From the NCBI GenBank assembly GCA_030248215.1, contig JASANG010000437.1:45385-109384 (forward strand): a stretch of DNA of 64,000 nt, written 5' to 3'. Numbering within the stretch: position 1 is the first letter of the stretch; each line of letters starts with the position of its first letter. Made by a program: the position numbers and the translations under genes. Below are positions 1 through 10,900 of this stretch, one piece after another. The notes beneath the pieces are model-generated. The model ran no database searches and was not told the origin of the DNA. It saw nothing but the letters and a program-made list of their open reading frames with translations. Source of the DNA: Enoplolaimus lenunculus. Taxonomy: Eukaryota; Nematoda; Enoplea; Enoplida; Thoracostomopsidae.

Positions 1-150
1 ACCTTGGTCTAAATGAAATTGTAGACTCATGGTGCTTTCTTAAAATAAAGCAAAACTATTAATTTCTTGTTATGTATGAGAATGGCTCACATTTGTGGTT
101 TATTTATTGTCACTTAACACGTTAAGTATTTACTTAAGTAAGTAAGGTTT
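1..150. repeat. Partial ACTTAAGT-ended MITE copy
   Basis: The stretch resembles part of the element at 60396-60722: both share a block around 'attgtagactcat/gat', 'ataaagcaaaa', and a TACTTAAGTA-rich end (here near 120-145). It is cut by the window edge, so its full length is unknown. Seen in sequence; the MITE label is inferred from the inverted ACTTAAGT ends of the longer copy. Confidence 0.4.
99..110 (-). promoter_or_regulatory. Candidate poly(A) signal of DEG/ENaC gene A
   Basis: On the minus strand this reads as overlapping AATAAA hexamers, about 165 nt downstream of the DEG/ENaC gene A stop codon at 270-272. Position and motif fit a cleavage/polyadenylation signal, but the hexamer is common in AT-rich DNA. 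Confidence 0.3.
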
Positions 151-269
151 TAAAAACCCAACCATTATTCATTTCCCGTTTCCATTTCTGTTCTTTTGAT
201 AACAATTATTTTCTGATTCCGTTATTTTTATACACCATGGTTTCCAATAAATGAATTCCGATAATTCTT

Positions 270-3200
270 CTAACAGCATTTGATTTTATGTCCGGTGATC
301 GCTTCCCATACAAAAACCATAATTTGCATAACAGTGAACATACTTGCGCCGATCCACAATCCCAACTGTCCACCTGTAACATAAATAATAATTGGATTTT
401 ACAAATTCAGAGAGCTTAATTTACAATTTGTGCTTTATGTTGCTATTAAACGTTTGAAATATTGCAATCACGCAGCAGTTTTAGTACATCGAAAGACTAC
501 AATGGCAGTAAATACTGTTTAAACAACCGACTGGTAGCCACAAAGTCTGTATGTTACTTTGAAATGCCTACTATATTTCCACCAGACTCATATTGAGTAA
601 TCTTTAGCTTCAGACTGTTTCATGCTTATGCTTACATGTTGACCTATGCAGTGTGGCTATGTCGTTTTTCTAACCAAACACTTTCGCAGTAAGTAAATCT
701 TAAACATTACCTAAATGTGCAATAAACGTGTTCAGCGTCATAGCTTCTTGCTGCTGCACAAAATGCACGTTTAAATCGTTGAACGCAATATCTAATATAA
801 TATAGTTGCTTTTTAAAATTGTCATGTCACATTCACTGGAGTTATTAGCTATGTAATTCTTGGACAAATTAGTTTTCTGTTTAGCTAAGTGGTCGCATAA
901 TGATGCCGATGCAGGAAAATTAACTGACGATAAACTTGGGGTGTATTCAAGTTCGGTGCACGGCGCTAGGCATGAATTCCAGCATTCATCAAGCTCGTAC
1001 GCGACCTGTGCGAACTCGCTGGAATCAACTTGTGTTGAAGTTTTCTCGCTATCTTTGTAGCTGTTTGAATTTTGAGACAATATTGTCTTAAATGCATTGA
1101 CACAATCTTTGTGACGAGTTTTCGAACACGCGTCTAAGTAGCGGTATTGCGGTTTTACAAATGACGGATCGTATGTTGAAGTACAGTTGCAAGCACGGTA
1201 CAATGCAGCTAACGAACAATCAGCGCCACAAGCATTTTTGGTGTACGACGATAACCGGAGTACTTTATACGGTTTAGTGATACCGTTGCATTTGTAGGCT
1301 GGACCTCGTTGAATTAGCTGGCCGCGGCTTACGTTCACAAGTCGCAATTCGTTCGCTGTCAGCCCGATTTTGGTATGATGTCCTGGTCGCAGCAGTAGAA
1401 CATTATGCTTGGATGTTGGATCGATTGGATCTTCTGAAATTGGTTGCGCTATTTAATTGTTACTTAGTCATTCATTCAAATTGACTACGTTTACAGCGCC
1501 AATTAATACAAAGTGCATTACTAGATAAACGATCTAATCTTGCACCAACACTATAAATTCCAGTGAGTTGATATTAACTCAGAATGAGTTGAATCCATTC
1601 AGAAGCCTGACCTCTAAATTAAGACTTCTGAATTGATTGAACTTAATTCTGAGTTGATTAATCAATTCACCCGGAATGAAATCAGCCTAGACCCAGTTGA
1701 TGTTCTCTGTTATTAAAGTCAGAAATAAACCAGAAATGACTAACTCGCTCTTTGAGTTGATTAATAAAATCATCGAAATTTACAGTGAAGGAAAATGACG
1801 CGTAACCATGGAGGGTATCGACAATCCATCTCTCTCGTGAGGGTTGTTCAGTTGACTTCGCTACTGTTTCAGCTCTTGTGACACATGAGACCCCTTCTTG
1901 GACATTTTTATTGAACGTAACTCATTCGAACCAATCCAATGTGTTAAATTTCAATCATGCAAACAAACTAGTAATACCTATTTTCAACCGTACACCGTTA
2001 AGTAAAATGGGTCGCTTCGAGCGTCGATCTGGATACAGTTGCGTCCAAACATCAAGAATTAAAGTTAAACCAGAACCAGGTTTGGTTTGCGTCATGAGAT
2101 TTGGTCGCTTATTTGGTGCAATGATAGAACAGTTTCCATTTTCGGATCATAAACCTGAAAAATCATCTCTTGACAAATCTCGTTCGGCAATAGCTGTCCG
2201 TTAAAGCCACACGCTTTAATGAACAAGTTAGCATCATAGCCAAGTTTCTCAAAATATCTTGCCACAGTTTCAGTGTTCATTTGCATCGGGATCGTAGTTG
2301 GCTGCGCGATACGATCCGTCCATTTATTGTCATCTGAAAATATAAGCAGGAAGCCGGAAGCTTGTCGTAAAAGTCAATCAGTATAGCCATCTGAGCGTGA
2401 ACGGTTGTGCATATTAAATAATATATATATTTGGACATTCGTAAATGTGCTCAAATGTTTTCCTGCAAGAATGTTTTCAATTTCATCAAAACTACTACTT
2501 CAAGCCGGAGTTTCAAATCTGAGATGATCTGAGATGTAGCATGGCAACGTTTCACCATCACTGCTCTACTGTATGAGCTTGATGTATTCTTACGTCCTGT
2601 GTTCGAGTAATTTTATACAAGGAAGACGCGTAATAATTGTTACACAATGAAACACTGATGTTAACGCATTTACTGTCAGAACTTTAATTTAAGGCAAAAT
2701 TTTAAGTTTAAACCACCACACCACGAAGTAGGTAAGTAAGATTAACTACAACCAAACAAGAGAACCAAATGTTACGTTTGTGACAAAATGAGTTAATTGA
2801 ACCACAGTAACGTATAGGTCCACATGGAAATCAAAGCTGAATATAGCTTGATCAATACAGCTCAATTTTGAGATTTCAGTAGTAAAAATTATATTTTCAA
2901 CCGTCGCATATTAACAGGATGTAACCGGAAGTGAAAAATACCGAAAACAGAGGTCAATTATTTTACCGGAACCGGAAACAGACCTCCAGTTGAACACTGC
3001 TTCAAAACCTCGAAACAAACCCAAGACGTCTCTAATCATTGTCGTAGCCATTCCATTATCGACCATTTCTTCTTGACTTCGGCTATTCGACTGTGGTACA
3101 GCCAAATCAATTGCGTTGCCATGATACTCGTAAATCATTTGTTCAATTTCCGCCCAGCTGTACTCTGCTGTATGCCTTCTACCACTGCCTCTATCATCCG

Positions 3201-3600
3201 AATTTTCGCTGATTTTACTTGTATTCACAAAATTCGTCGGACAAACATAAAGTGTTGGCAGCATTTTTCCAGATTGTTGTTCAAGACCAAATGACGTCAC
3301 CACAGGATCGTTGACGTATTCGTCGACGGCGATGATGATATTAACCACCAGTGCAACAGTTGCAATAAACAACAAAATGCCCCATAGAAGTCGAACTAAA
3401 ACACTTTGAGTGTTTTGCATTTGATGAAGACCGTGTACATCAATTGCTCCGACGAATCTTGACCACACACTGGGGCTATTGATCGCTTCATTCTGGATTT
3501 GCTTCTCTGGGGAAGATTGGATTTTTGGATTTGCATTTTCGGACACATTTATTGTGGAAACATTATTATTAATGTTGGTTTTATTCGTTACTACTGTCAT
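270..3600 (-). CDS. DEG/ENaC family sodium channel subunit (gene A)
   Basis: Amiloride-sensitive/acid-sensing-type channel subunit of the DEG/ENaC superfamily, a two-TM cation channel of the plasma membrane. Exons on the minus strand: 3600-2967, 2333-1978, 1433-711, 373-270, all with GT-AG sites and phase-1 junctions. Exon 1 holds the cytosolic N-terminus with a DVHGLHQM segment and TM1 (LVRLLWGILLFIATVALVV). Exons 2 and 3 hold the Cys-rich extracellular domain, including CWNSCLAPCTELEY and NFPASAS. Exon 4 has the pore/TM2 signature GGQLGLWIGASMFTVMQ and a short tail ending KIKCC. Exon 2 needs a one-base frame change near 2140-2150: the frame ending EMIFQVYDP must pass to the frame ENGNCSIIAP, and the summed exon length (1817 nt) is one base short of a multiple of three. 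So it is either a recent pseudogene, an assembly error, or has an unseen splice. Gene B is a close structural paralogue, which supports the exon map. Known of family: trimeric Na+ channels gated by peptides, protons or force; the ligand here is unknown. Confidence 0.85.
1578..1653. repeat. Foldback inverted repeat in intron 2 of gene A
   Basis: Two arms of about 28-29 bp, starting CTCAGAAT at 1578 and ending ATTCTGAG at 1653, are imperfect reverse complements (shared CTCAGAAT...ATTCAGAAG). The surrounding 1550-1770 has further GAGTTGATT blocks. It looks like a small MITE or foldback remnant. Confidence 0.5.
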
Positions 3601-3739
3601 TCTGCAAAATCTTAGTTTTTTAAACTGTATCTCAGCGATTTGCCTTCTTCTGATTAGAAAATTCAGGCTTTTTAAATAAAAATTTTTGTGATATGGACCA
3701 AAATATGCGATAGTTGTTGGATTTTAGTGTTCAATGTTG

Positions 3740-4160
3740 ATAGATAGTAGCAGGGTCCATCGGAATTCCGATTCCGGCTAAAATTGACAAATGTTAATTC
3801 CAATTCCGATTCCGGCTGACTGCTGTTCCGATGTCGGAATACTGGTTTGTCGGTGATGAGTTTTTAAGATGTTGTTTCGTTTTGTTTCGTTCATTTGCAA
3901 TTATTCTGTTGGGATTTTTCTTAGTAAATGTTCCGAGTTGTTACTTGTATTCCGTCAGCTATATAAACAATTTTTACTGAAACTGTGAACTGTAACGGAA
4001 ACAGGCATACTGCAACAAAAGTTAAAAATCATACACCTTTAACATTTTGATAGAATTACTAACACTTGATTCCGATTCCCATTTTGATTCGGGTTCCGAC
4101 AGAAAGTTTGATTCCGACTCCGATTCCGCTTCCGACAAAATCTAGTTCAGGTGGGAACCC
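3740..4160. repeat. Degenerate ATTCCGATTCCG-rich repeat
   Basis: Upstream of DEG/ENaC gene A. Blocks of CGATTCCG/TTCCGACT type occur at both ends (about 3755-3840 and 4065-4140), with an AT-rich middle. Similar CCGTTTCCG blocks occur at 6090-6110, 8375-8430, 10675-10730 and 50315-50330, so this is a dispersed low-complexity element rather than coding DNA. Confidence 0.45.
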
Positions 4161-4253
4161 TGGGTAATAATTATACTGTAGATTAGTGAAATCTCATCAA
4201 TTGGTAATATGTTTCAACGGGTTACGGTTGGGACTGTTGGCACGTACCGAGAG

Positions 4254-4465
4254 GAGAAGTCGCGAGGGGGCCATCTGCTCAATCAATCGGAATCGGTACG
4301 GGCGTCATAATTTAAATTGGATAACAAACATACGTGCGGCTTTTGGCTCTCACCGCGATGAGAAGTCGGGACTGGAGCATTTGCTCAACCAATCGGAATC
4401 AGGACGTGCGTCATAATTTAAATTAGATAACAAAAATACGTCTGCCTTCTGGCTCGCTTCGCTCA
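4254..4465. repeat. Tandem duplication, ~106 bp unit
   Basis: Two adjacent copies, starting at 4254 and 4360 with GAGAAGTCG, share 'ctgctcaa..aatcggaatc', 'gcgtcataatttaaatt' and 'ataacaaa.atacgt'. Seen directly; no coding potential. Confidence 0.6.
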
Positions 4466-5021
4466 TTTCACGAGATTGTTCACTGTTTCATATTCGAACA
4501 ATTTTGCCTGCGACACTGTTCAAAGGAAAACGTCCAAGTCAAATTCCCTGATCAGCACAAAGCTAAAGATAATAATATAATTCTATGTAAAGCTTCCTTG
4601 ACAGATACACAATGTATATAGCTTCTTCACTAGTTTAAAGAGCGCATTTACAGAGTGATTTAATACTGAAACAGTGTATAGCTTCCTGCTCGCATCAGCC
4701 ACGAATTCTTCAAAACTTAGCTAAATTATCGCTTCGAGCCTTCGCACGCTCTGTTTTCACTCTTAGTACCCAGAAATATTTCAGAGACTAAAAATACGCC
4801 GGCAAGTTAAGACTGGAAAAGTTTAATTTGTCAAACTTTAGGTACGATTTTAAGTTTAATCGAAGCAAACTTTAAATTTGGTAAAAACATTATTTAACCA
4901 AAAATCTCATTCGCTTTCAAGATTTTTAGTATAACTTAAAGTCTGGTTACCGTTTCGATTCATCAGGTTAAAGTTTCGCAGACGAACGGTTTGGTAAGAA
5001 AATGATTAAAAGCTCCGGCAT

Positions 5022-5030
5022 TATATAATA
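5022..5030 (+). promoter_or_regulatory. TATA-like box before a small ORF
   Basis: TATATAATA about 36-44 nt upstream of the ATG at 5066. Motif only; transcription is unproven and such strings are frequent in AT-rich DNA. Confidence 0.2.
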
Positions 5031-5065
5031 TCGAATGAGTGAGGCAAAATTAAAATCAAAACAAT

Positions 5066-5173
5066 ATGTCATCAGTTTATTTTTATTTAAAAGCCGGCAT
5101 CGTAAAGATTTGCAATATATCGCTGATCTTGGCAGCGCTGTGTCTAATTTGTGAGTGGTTTGCTCAAAGTTAA
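5066..5173 (+). CDS. Small hypothetical ORF with signal-peptide-like N-terminus
   Basis: A 35-codon ORF lies between the two DEG/ENaC genes, on the opposite strand. It starts MSSVYFYLKAGIVKIC and has a hydrophobic run ISLILAALCLI like a secretion signal. A good donor (GTGAGTGG) starts at 5151. An exon-like open stretch with an acceptor at 5675 and a donor-like GTCAGT near 5790 (contains TSVPLECVLPTPALT) lies downstream, but a direct join would create an in-frame stop, so the two are not shown to belong together. It could be the first exon of a small secreted peptide gene or chance. Confidence 0.2.
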   Translation: MSSVYFYLKAGIVKICNISLILAALCLICEWFAQS

Positions 5174-5379
5174 TGTAAAGTTAGGGCCTTAATGACAGAG
5201 CGTCAAATAATTTCCGATGCATACGACTGCGTGTAATATCTCACTGGCAAAGTGAGCTGAACGATTCAAATTCGCTTTACTCATTTTAGGGTATGTCATC
5301 CGGTCTGCCCCAGTTATAGATGCGTAAACCAGCAACTGTCCTCGTTTTAAAAATTCTAAGGTTTGCCCAAGAACGAGCC

Positions 5380-5537
5380 CATGTGGAGGTCAGAGGCGAA
5401 ACGTTTTTCTATGGGACTGCAATAGAGTAAGCGTAAACCTTAGACTAATTTTTTGCTTGGCTTAGGCTTAGGCTTAGGCTTAGGCTTAGAAATATGCTTA
5501 TAATACTGTTCCGCCCCTGTTCTTTACATTGGTCCAA
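5380..5537. mobile_element. CCTAAG/TTAGGC MITE-like element copy
   Basis: Shares the family layout: a compensated end GGGGCGGAAC-like motif, an AAGCTTA-type block, 'attttttgctt', a run of (TTAGGC) repeats at about 5460-5490, 'aatatgcttata' and the end GTTCCGCCCCTGTTCTTTACATTGG. The family has inverted ends built on GGCCCTGTTCTATGCATTGGCC. No coding capacity. Confidence 0.6.
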
Positions 5538-7229
5538 AAACGTTCAAAGTAAAGCAGGAATCGGCCATAAAATGTTAGGCGAAGACTATGTTTATGCTTA
5601 GACATTTCTTATAAAATGTAATTTTCTTTACTCCTACATGTATCATTCTTTTAAAATACATTTACATTTTTTCAGAAATAAATTTGACTGATACCAGCGT
5701 GCCACTGGAATGTGTGCTTCCGACACCAGCTCTGACTCGGAACGATATCTCGCAAGATGATGTAACAACTTCGGTAGAAACGAATGCCGGTCAGTTTCAC
5801 AGTTTGTTCGAGAGGCTTGAAAACAAATATTTAGTAACATTTTACAAATTATTGTCAAAATTAATGTATATACATCGTTTTTTATTAACTGTCAAATTTT
5901 GCTTCACCTCCGTCCACATTTTGGCGTTGGAAAAATCGATTGTTGTCCTACTCCGGTTCAGGTATTTGTTACTCGGCTGCGCTATATGTATTTGCTTCCT
6001 TTGTCATTCTGCATTTAGCAAAAATTACACTAAGCACAATGATACAAACGGGTAGTAAAAAAATAGTGGAAATAGATAGTGATCAAAATAACGGAAACGG
6101 AAACCAAATATTGAAGTGGAAACGTTTCAGCATGTCCTATTTTTCGGCCAACACAATTGCGGCACGCAAATATTTACCGGGTTTTCTAAAAATAAAACTA
6201 AAAATAGCGAATAGACCGAAAGGTTTTAAGATTTTGCATGAATTTCGTAATTTTATTCCATATCGAACAGTTGCAGCATATCTGTGATACAAAATTGCGA
6301 GATATACATGATTTAAAACTTAATTTAAGCATAAATGTAGCTTAATTTCCGGTATTTCTATATAACGAAAACGGACACGGAATGTTAGATTATCTGGTTA
6401 CACCTTGCTTACCCCCATACATAACGTAGGTTTCATACACTATTGTGAAACATGCATTAAATGGCTATAAAGTTTTGAATTAATAGAGAACTATAATTCA
6501 AGTTAAGAAACGAGTTAAATCTTATCGCTGTTGCTAGATCTCGAGCATAACCCTCAGAGTGGTAATCGTAAACGTCTCTCATCCATACGTCCTGTTTAGC
6601 TTGAAAATAAATGCCCGGTTAAATAAAAAACATTCATTCAAGAAAGTGATATATGAGCTCAATGGCAATTCTCAGATTCTGCGAGTTATATGCTGTGCTT
6701 AAAAATATAGATTAAGCTTGAAATACGGTTTATAATTACGGACTATTATCATACCTGATGCTCAGCATTTCCTGGACTTACATCAGCGAAGGCGTGGTTT
6801 TGTCAACTAACTTGTGAATTTTTGTATCCACGTACAATTAAAATATCTGTTTTGCTTTGATTTGCATACAGAAACATATTTTGACAACGATATAGCGCTG
6901 CAATTTTTTAATTGTTAGAATTGAAAATTGGGTTTGTTTTTGATAATAATAATAGGTTTGAAGAATTTGTTTGGTGACCAATAATGTAATTGCAAGATGT
7001 TCTGTTATGTTTTGGGTTTTTTGCGAACTTTTATGCGAATCGCGCAAAAACAATGGAGTTTCACTCCAAATCTGTCATTGTTGCAAATAATCAGTCTAAT
7101 ACAAAGACAAACCTTAATTTAAAATAACTGAGTAGCGTAGCAATATATGTATGTATACATATATACATATATATTTATATATATGTTTATATATAATATA
7201 TGTACAGATAATTAAAATTAAACTACTTT

Positions 7230-7325
7230 AGACACCCGAATGCAAGAGGGAGGTGATAACAGCTGGGGATCTTTATTTTGAGTGTGAATCAATAGGAGTC
7301 TATTACCCTAAGAATACGTAAACAG
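7230..7325. repeat. Partial MITE-T copy (TACTGTAGTGACCCGAATAA family)
   Basis: Contains the family's right-end block in reverse ('gtgaatcaataggagtctatta..cctaagaatacgtaa') and a decayed end 'acacccgaatgcaagaggg'. Short and diverged. Confidence 0.4.
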
Positions 7326-7614
7326 ATACCGGTCAAAAATACTATTTTGTTCATAAATGTAAATTACACTAATAAGATTGCGCAAATGCTTCGTGAATCA
7401 AATTAAGTTTGGTGCAAAGTTAACGTATTAAGGTTACCTTATTCATTGCAACATACTAAACTAACGGCATATTCCTAAACAAATGAACATAAAACGGTAG
7501 CAGATAAGTGGCAAAGTTAAAAGAGTGTGTGATCCAAATAACTAGAGCTAAATTGAAAAATAAATGGTAGTCTGGAACCGAATGGCGAAAAAGGTAACCC
7601 CTATAGAGATGCAA

Positions 7615-7835
7615 AATACAGGCCCGTGTATAGAACAGGGCCGGAACAGTAGTATATATAAGCGTATTCCTAAGCCTAAGCCTAAGCGTAAGGATGAGCC
7701 TATTCCTAAGCCTAAGCCTAAACCTATGTATAAGTCTAAGCAAAAAATTTAGTCTAAAGCTTAAACTGACTCTACTACAGCCCCTCCGGTAAACGAACCG
7801 GCCCTGTCTAATACATGGACCCAAAATAAATGTCA
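7615..7835. mobile_element. CCTAAG/TTAGGC MITE-like element copy
   Basis: Near-complete copy, with ends GTATAGAACAGGGCCGGAAC (7628) and ACCGGCCCTGTCTAATACATGG in inverted relation, and an inner run of CCTAAG hexamers at about 7670-7740. Open frames across it are only translations of the hexamer run. Confidence 0.65.
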
Positions 7836-7991
7836 GCCTCGGCATTCTTGTTCGAGTCACTACAGTACAATGCAAACATATATTAAGTGCTTTTTGGCAT
7901 ATATTTGTCTACAAATGTTTGATGTTTATTACATTTTATGATATATTGAAATAATGAATTTCATGTCGTTTTCACAGATATATACGTGAGT

Positions 7992-10900
7992 TTAACCCAT
8001 TTTTTTAGGTTTCGACGGCGTTGGTGCTAGCATGAGAGCCAAAGTGTTTCCCAGGTAAGCCAGCGTGAATACAATAACTTGAATCACAGTGAACATACTG
8101 GCTCCAAGCCAAAGGCCCAACTGCCCACCTAAAACACGAAAAAGATAAAAATTAATCTTTGTATGAACGAGACTTTTGTGTGTTTACAGGAAACTTTTTT
8201 GTTTTTTGCGTACGTTATGGGAGCATGAATAAAATCTTAATTTTGTGACGTACGTAAAAGAATATAGAATATTAAACTAGAATTTTTAAAATTTTTTAAT
8301 TTTCAAATTTTAGATAGCATAAAAACCTACTTACTTAAGAGCAATGTCATGGAAGACCAGGTTGTAACCGTAGATCCGTTTCTGTGTCCGTTTCCGGTAA
8401 AAATCGATGTCTGTTTCCGTTTCCGTTATAGAAATAAGGAATATTGTGTTATTTTTAAGTTCACAATAACTTATAAATCACGTGTATATCTTGCAATTTT
8501 CCGTAAGATGTATTCGTCATTTTTTCTTTAACCCTTTCTCACATGAATATTTTCTATTTCCCCTGAGACCTACTTTTATGCTAGGATTTGAACTCCAATG
8601 ACTGGAGTGGGAGGCGTATACCATCACCACTCAGCTATACGACCTTGACGCTCGAGCCCGAAGGGGCTCTCACGTCTTGCGTTTATTTAGTACAATGTAT
8701 ACGTGTTGCAATTGTTAAACACTGTGCGATATATTATTTAACGTATATACACTGCGCTGAGTTGCCTACAGACAACTCAATGGGAGAAGTGGTTAATATT
8801 TTTGAAAACCGGGTGAATATGTGCACGCCTGTATTTATGCTTCAATATCCGTTTTCCGTTTCCATTATTCTACTATACATTTATACCCTGTGGTAGACGC
8901 ATCTGACAAAAGACCAGCGTTTGAATTATAGTTTAGCAGTATTCGAACACAGAAAAAAACAGAAAATATTCACGTGACAACGGGTGGTGTTAAAACGTAC
9001 CAAGGTTCGAAATGAACATATTAACCGATATTGACTGATACTGTTCAATGCTTTGAACGTTTAAATCGACATAAGAAACGTCAACAACAATAATATTGTT
9101 TCGTTGATATCGCTTCTGCAAGCAAAAAAGTGTTCGCTTTCCTTTAGGGGTGTTGCACGCTTGCATTGTCGCCGGAAACCGCACACTGGACGTTGTTATC
9201 GTATGCTGAGTGCTGAAGCATGCTGAATTGCAACCACGGTTGCATTTCGCATATTCGTACGCCAAGGCAGATCCGATTTTGCCGTTCTCATTCGTTACAG
9301 ATCTTCGTGATATTGTTGGTGTATACCGAGATGCGAATGCTTTGACTCTACTGATCCAACTTGGTTCATCATTCCAAAAACTAGCCGTCAACAGCTCGGT
9401 TGTCATATTTGAACCGGCGAATTTTCGCAGTTCAGCTTCAATTTTCGCCAAACAACACCCATGCGCACGACGTGAACAAACTGCAATTGATTTGGTTGCA
9501 TTTTGCAAAAATTGCGGATCAAACGAAAGCACACAGCCACATCCGTGATGTATCGCGTGTTGTAAGCAGTCAAATTGGCATCCGGTTTGAGAGTAATTTC
9601 CAAGATTGATCATTTGATACGGTTTTCGAAGTCCATTGCACTTTTGCGCTCGACGAAACGATCCGACCCGAGAAACGTTCGCGAGACGAATATGTTTAGC
9701 TGTCAGACCAACTTTTGTATACTGTCCCGGTTTCAAAAGGACACTTCCAACTGACGCTGTCGGATCGACCGTGTCTCCTGCTTAAAAACAGAAAACTACG
9801 CTTCAAATGTTGTAAATGAATTGAAATTTAATTTTATGCTAAATTTTTCGTTAGCTTCTCTTTTAAAAGTAGAAAATCATTGACAACACAAAAAGCATCT
9901 AAATCTTGTGCTGAGAAAACCGATACCCATGCATATTCCGACACACGTGAACCTTTTCTTTCCACCTATTCAATGTTAAGGCTAAGGCCAAGGCTTAAAC
10001 TAAGGCTTATGTAAAGATTTAGGCTTAGGCTTACATTACATTTATTCTAACCCTCATCTTAAACCTGGGCATGAGCCTTACCCGGCATGAGGTTAGTTAA
10101 CGAGAGCCAACCGCCTGGGTTTTACAAGATTCTTCATTCTACTGTATGTACAATTCAAATAAGTGGCCCTATTTGCTTAAATATTGTTCCATTCAAATTT
10201 TAGTTTAGAACGTTTTAAAATCACCAATTGTCATCGAAACACCTTCAAACAATACAGGATCACCAATATTTGAATTATTTGAAGCAGATTTTAAATTTTG
10301 CGTCGTTAAAACATCAATCGCCAACGTAACGCCTGTTCCAGCATTTGACGATAGAAGCTCAACGTCGTCGTCAAGTTTAAAAATGAAACATTTTCCAAAC
10401 TGTCGATCGTATGCTGGAGTGGTATACTTCTCGCACGGCAGTCGACGCCCTTCAAATCTGCAGTCGCGTAAAAATTTTGATCCAACAATTCCGATTTGTT
10501 TGAAAAATCTCGCTACTTCAACTTGCGTCCAATTCATAGTTTTGTGCAATTGTTTTGGTGCGATGGAAGTTCTGTTTTCACAAAAGTTACGATCATGAGT
10601 TCCTGTAATGCAGCAAATACTCGTGGTTCAGTTGCTGTTTATGTAAGTTTGTGTGTTTTTTGCAGGGTATGACCCCGGATATCCGTTTGTGTTTCCGGTA
10701 AGAATCGGTATCCGTTTCCGTTTCCGTTATGAAAATAGCAGAATTTCTGTCAGTTGTATGCTCAAAATTAGTAGTTATAAATTATGCAATATAACGTACA
10801 AAATTCACCCAAGAAGTGATAACTTTTGGCGCAAGTTTCAACCTTAATACTTTTCGGTATTTTTTACGTCAAAATTTAATTTGTTTCGTAAATTTCCAAG

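Noticed and set aside
5455-5495. TTAGGC run as an internal telomere
   Set aside because: Only a few hexamers, embedded in a dispersed element with its own ends; same layout at about a dozen loci.
7456-7875. 139-codon Arg/Leu-rich minus-strand frame
   Set aside because: It crosses the CCTAAG hexamer element; composition follows the repeat.
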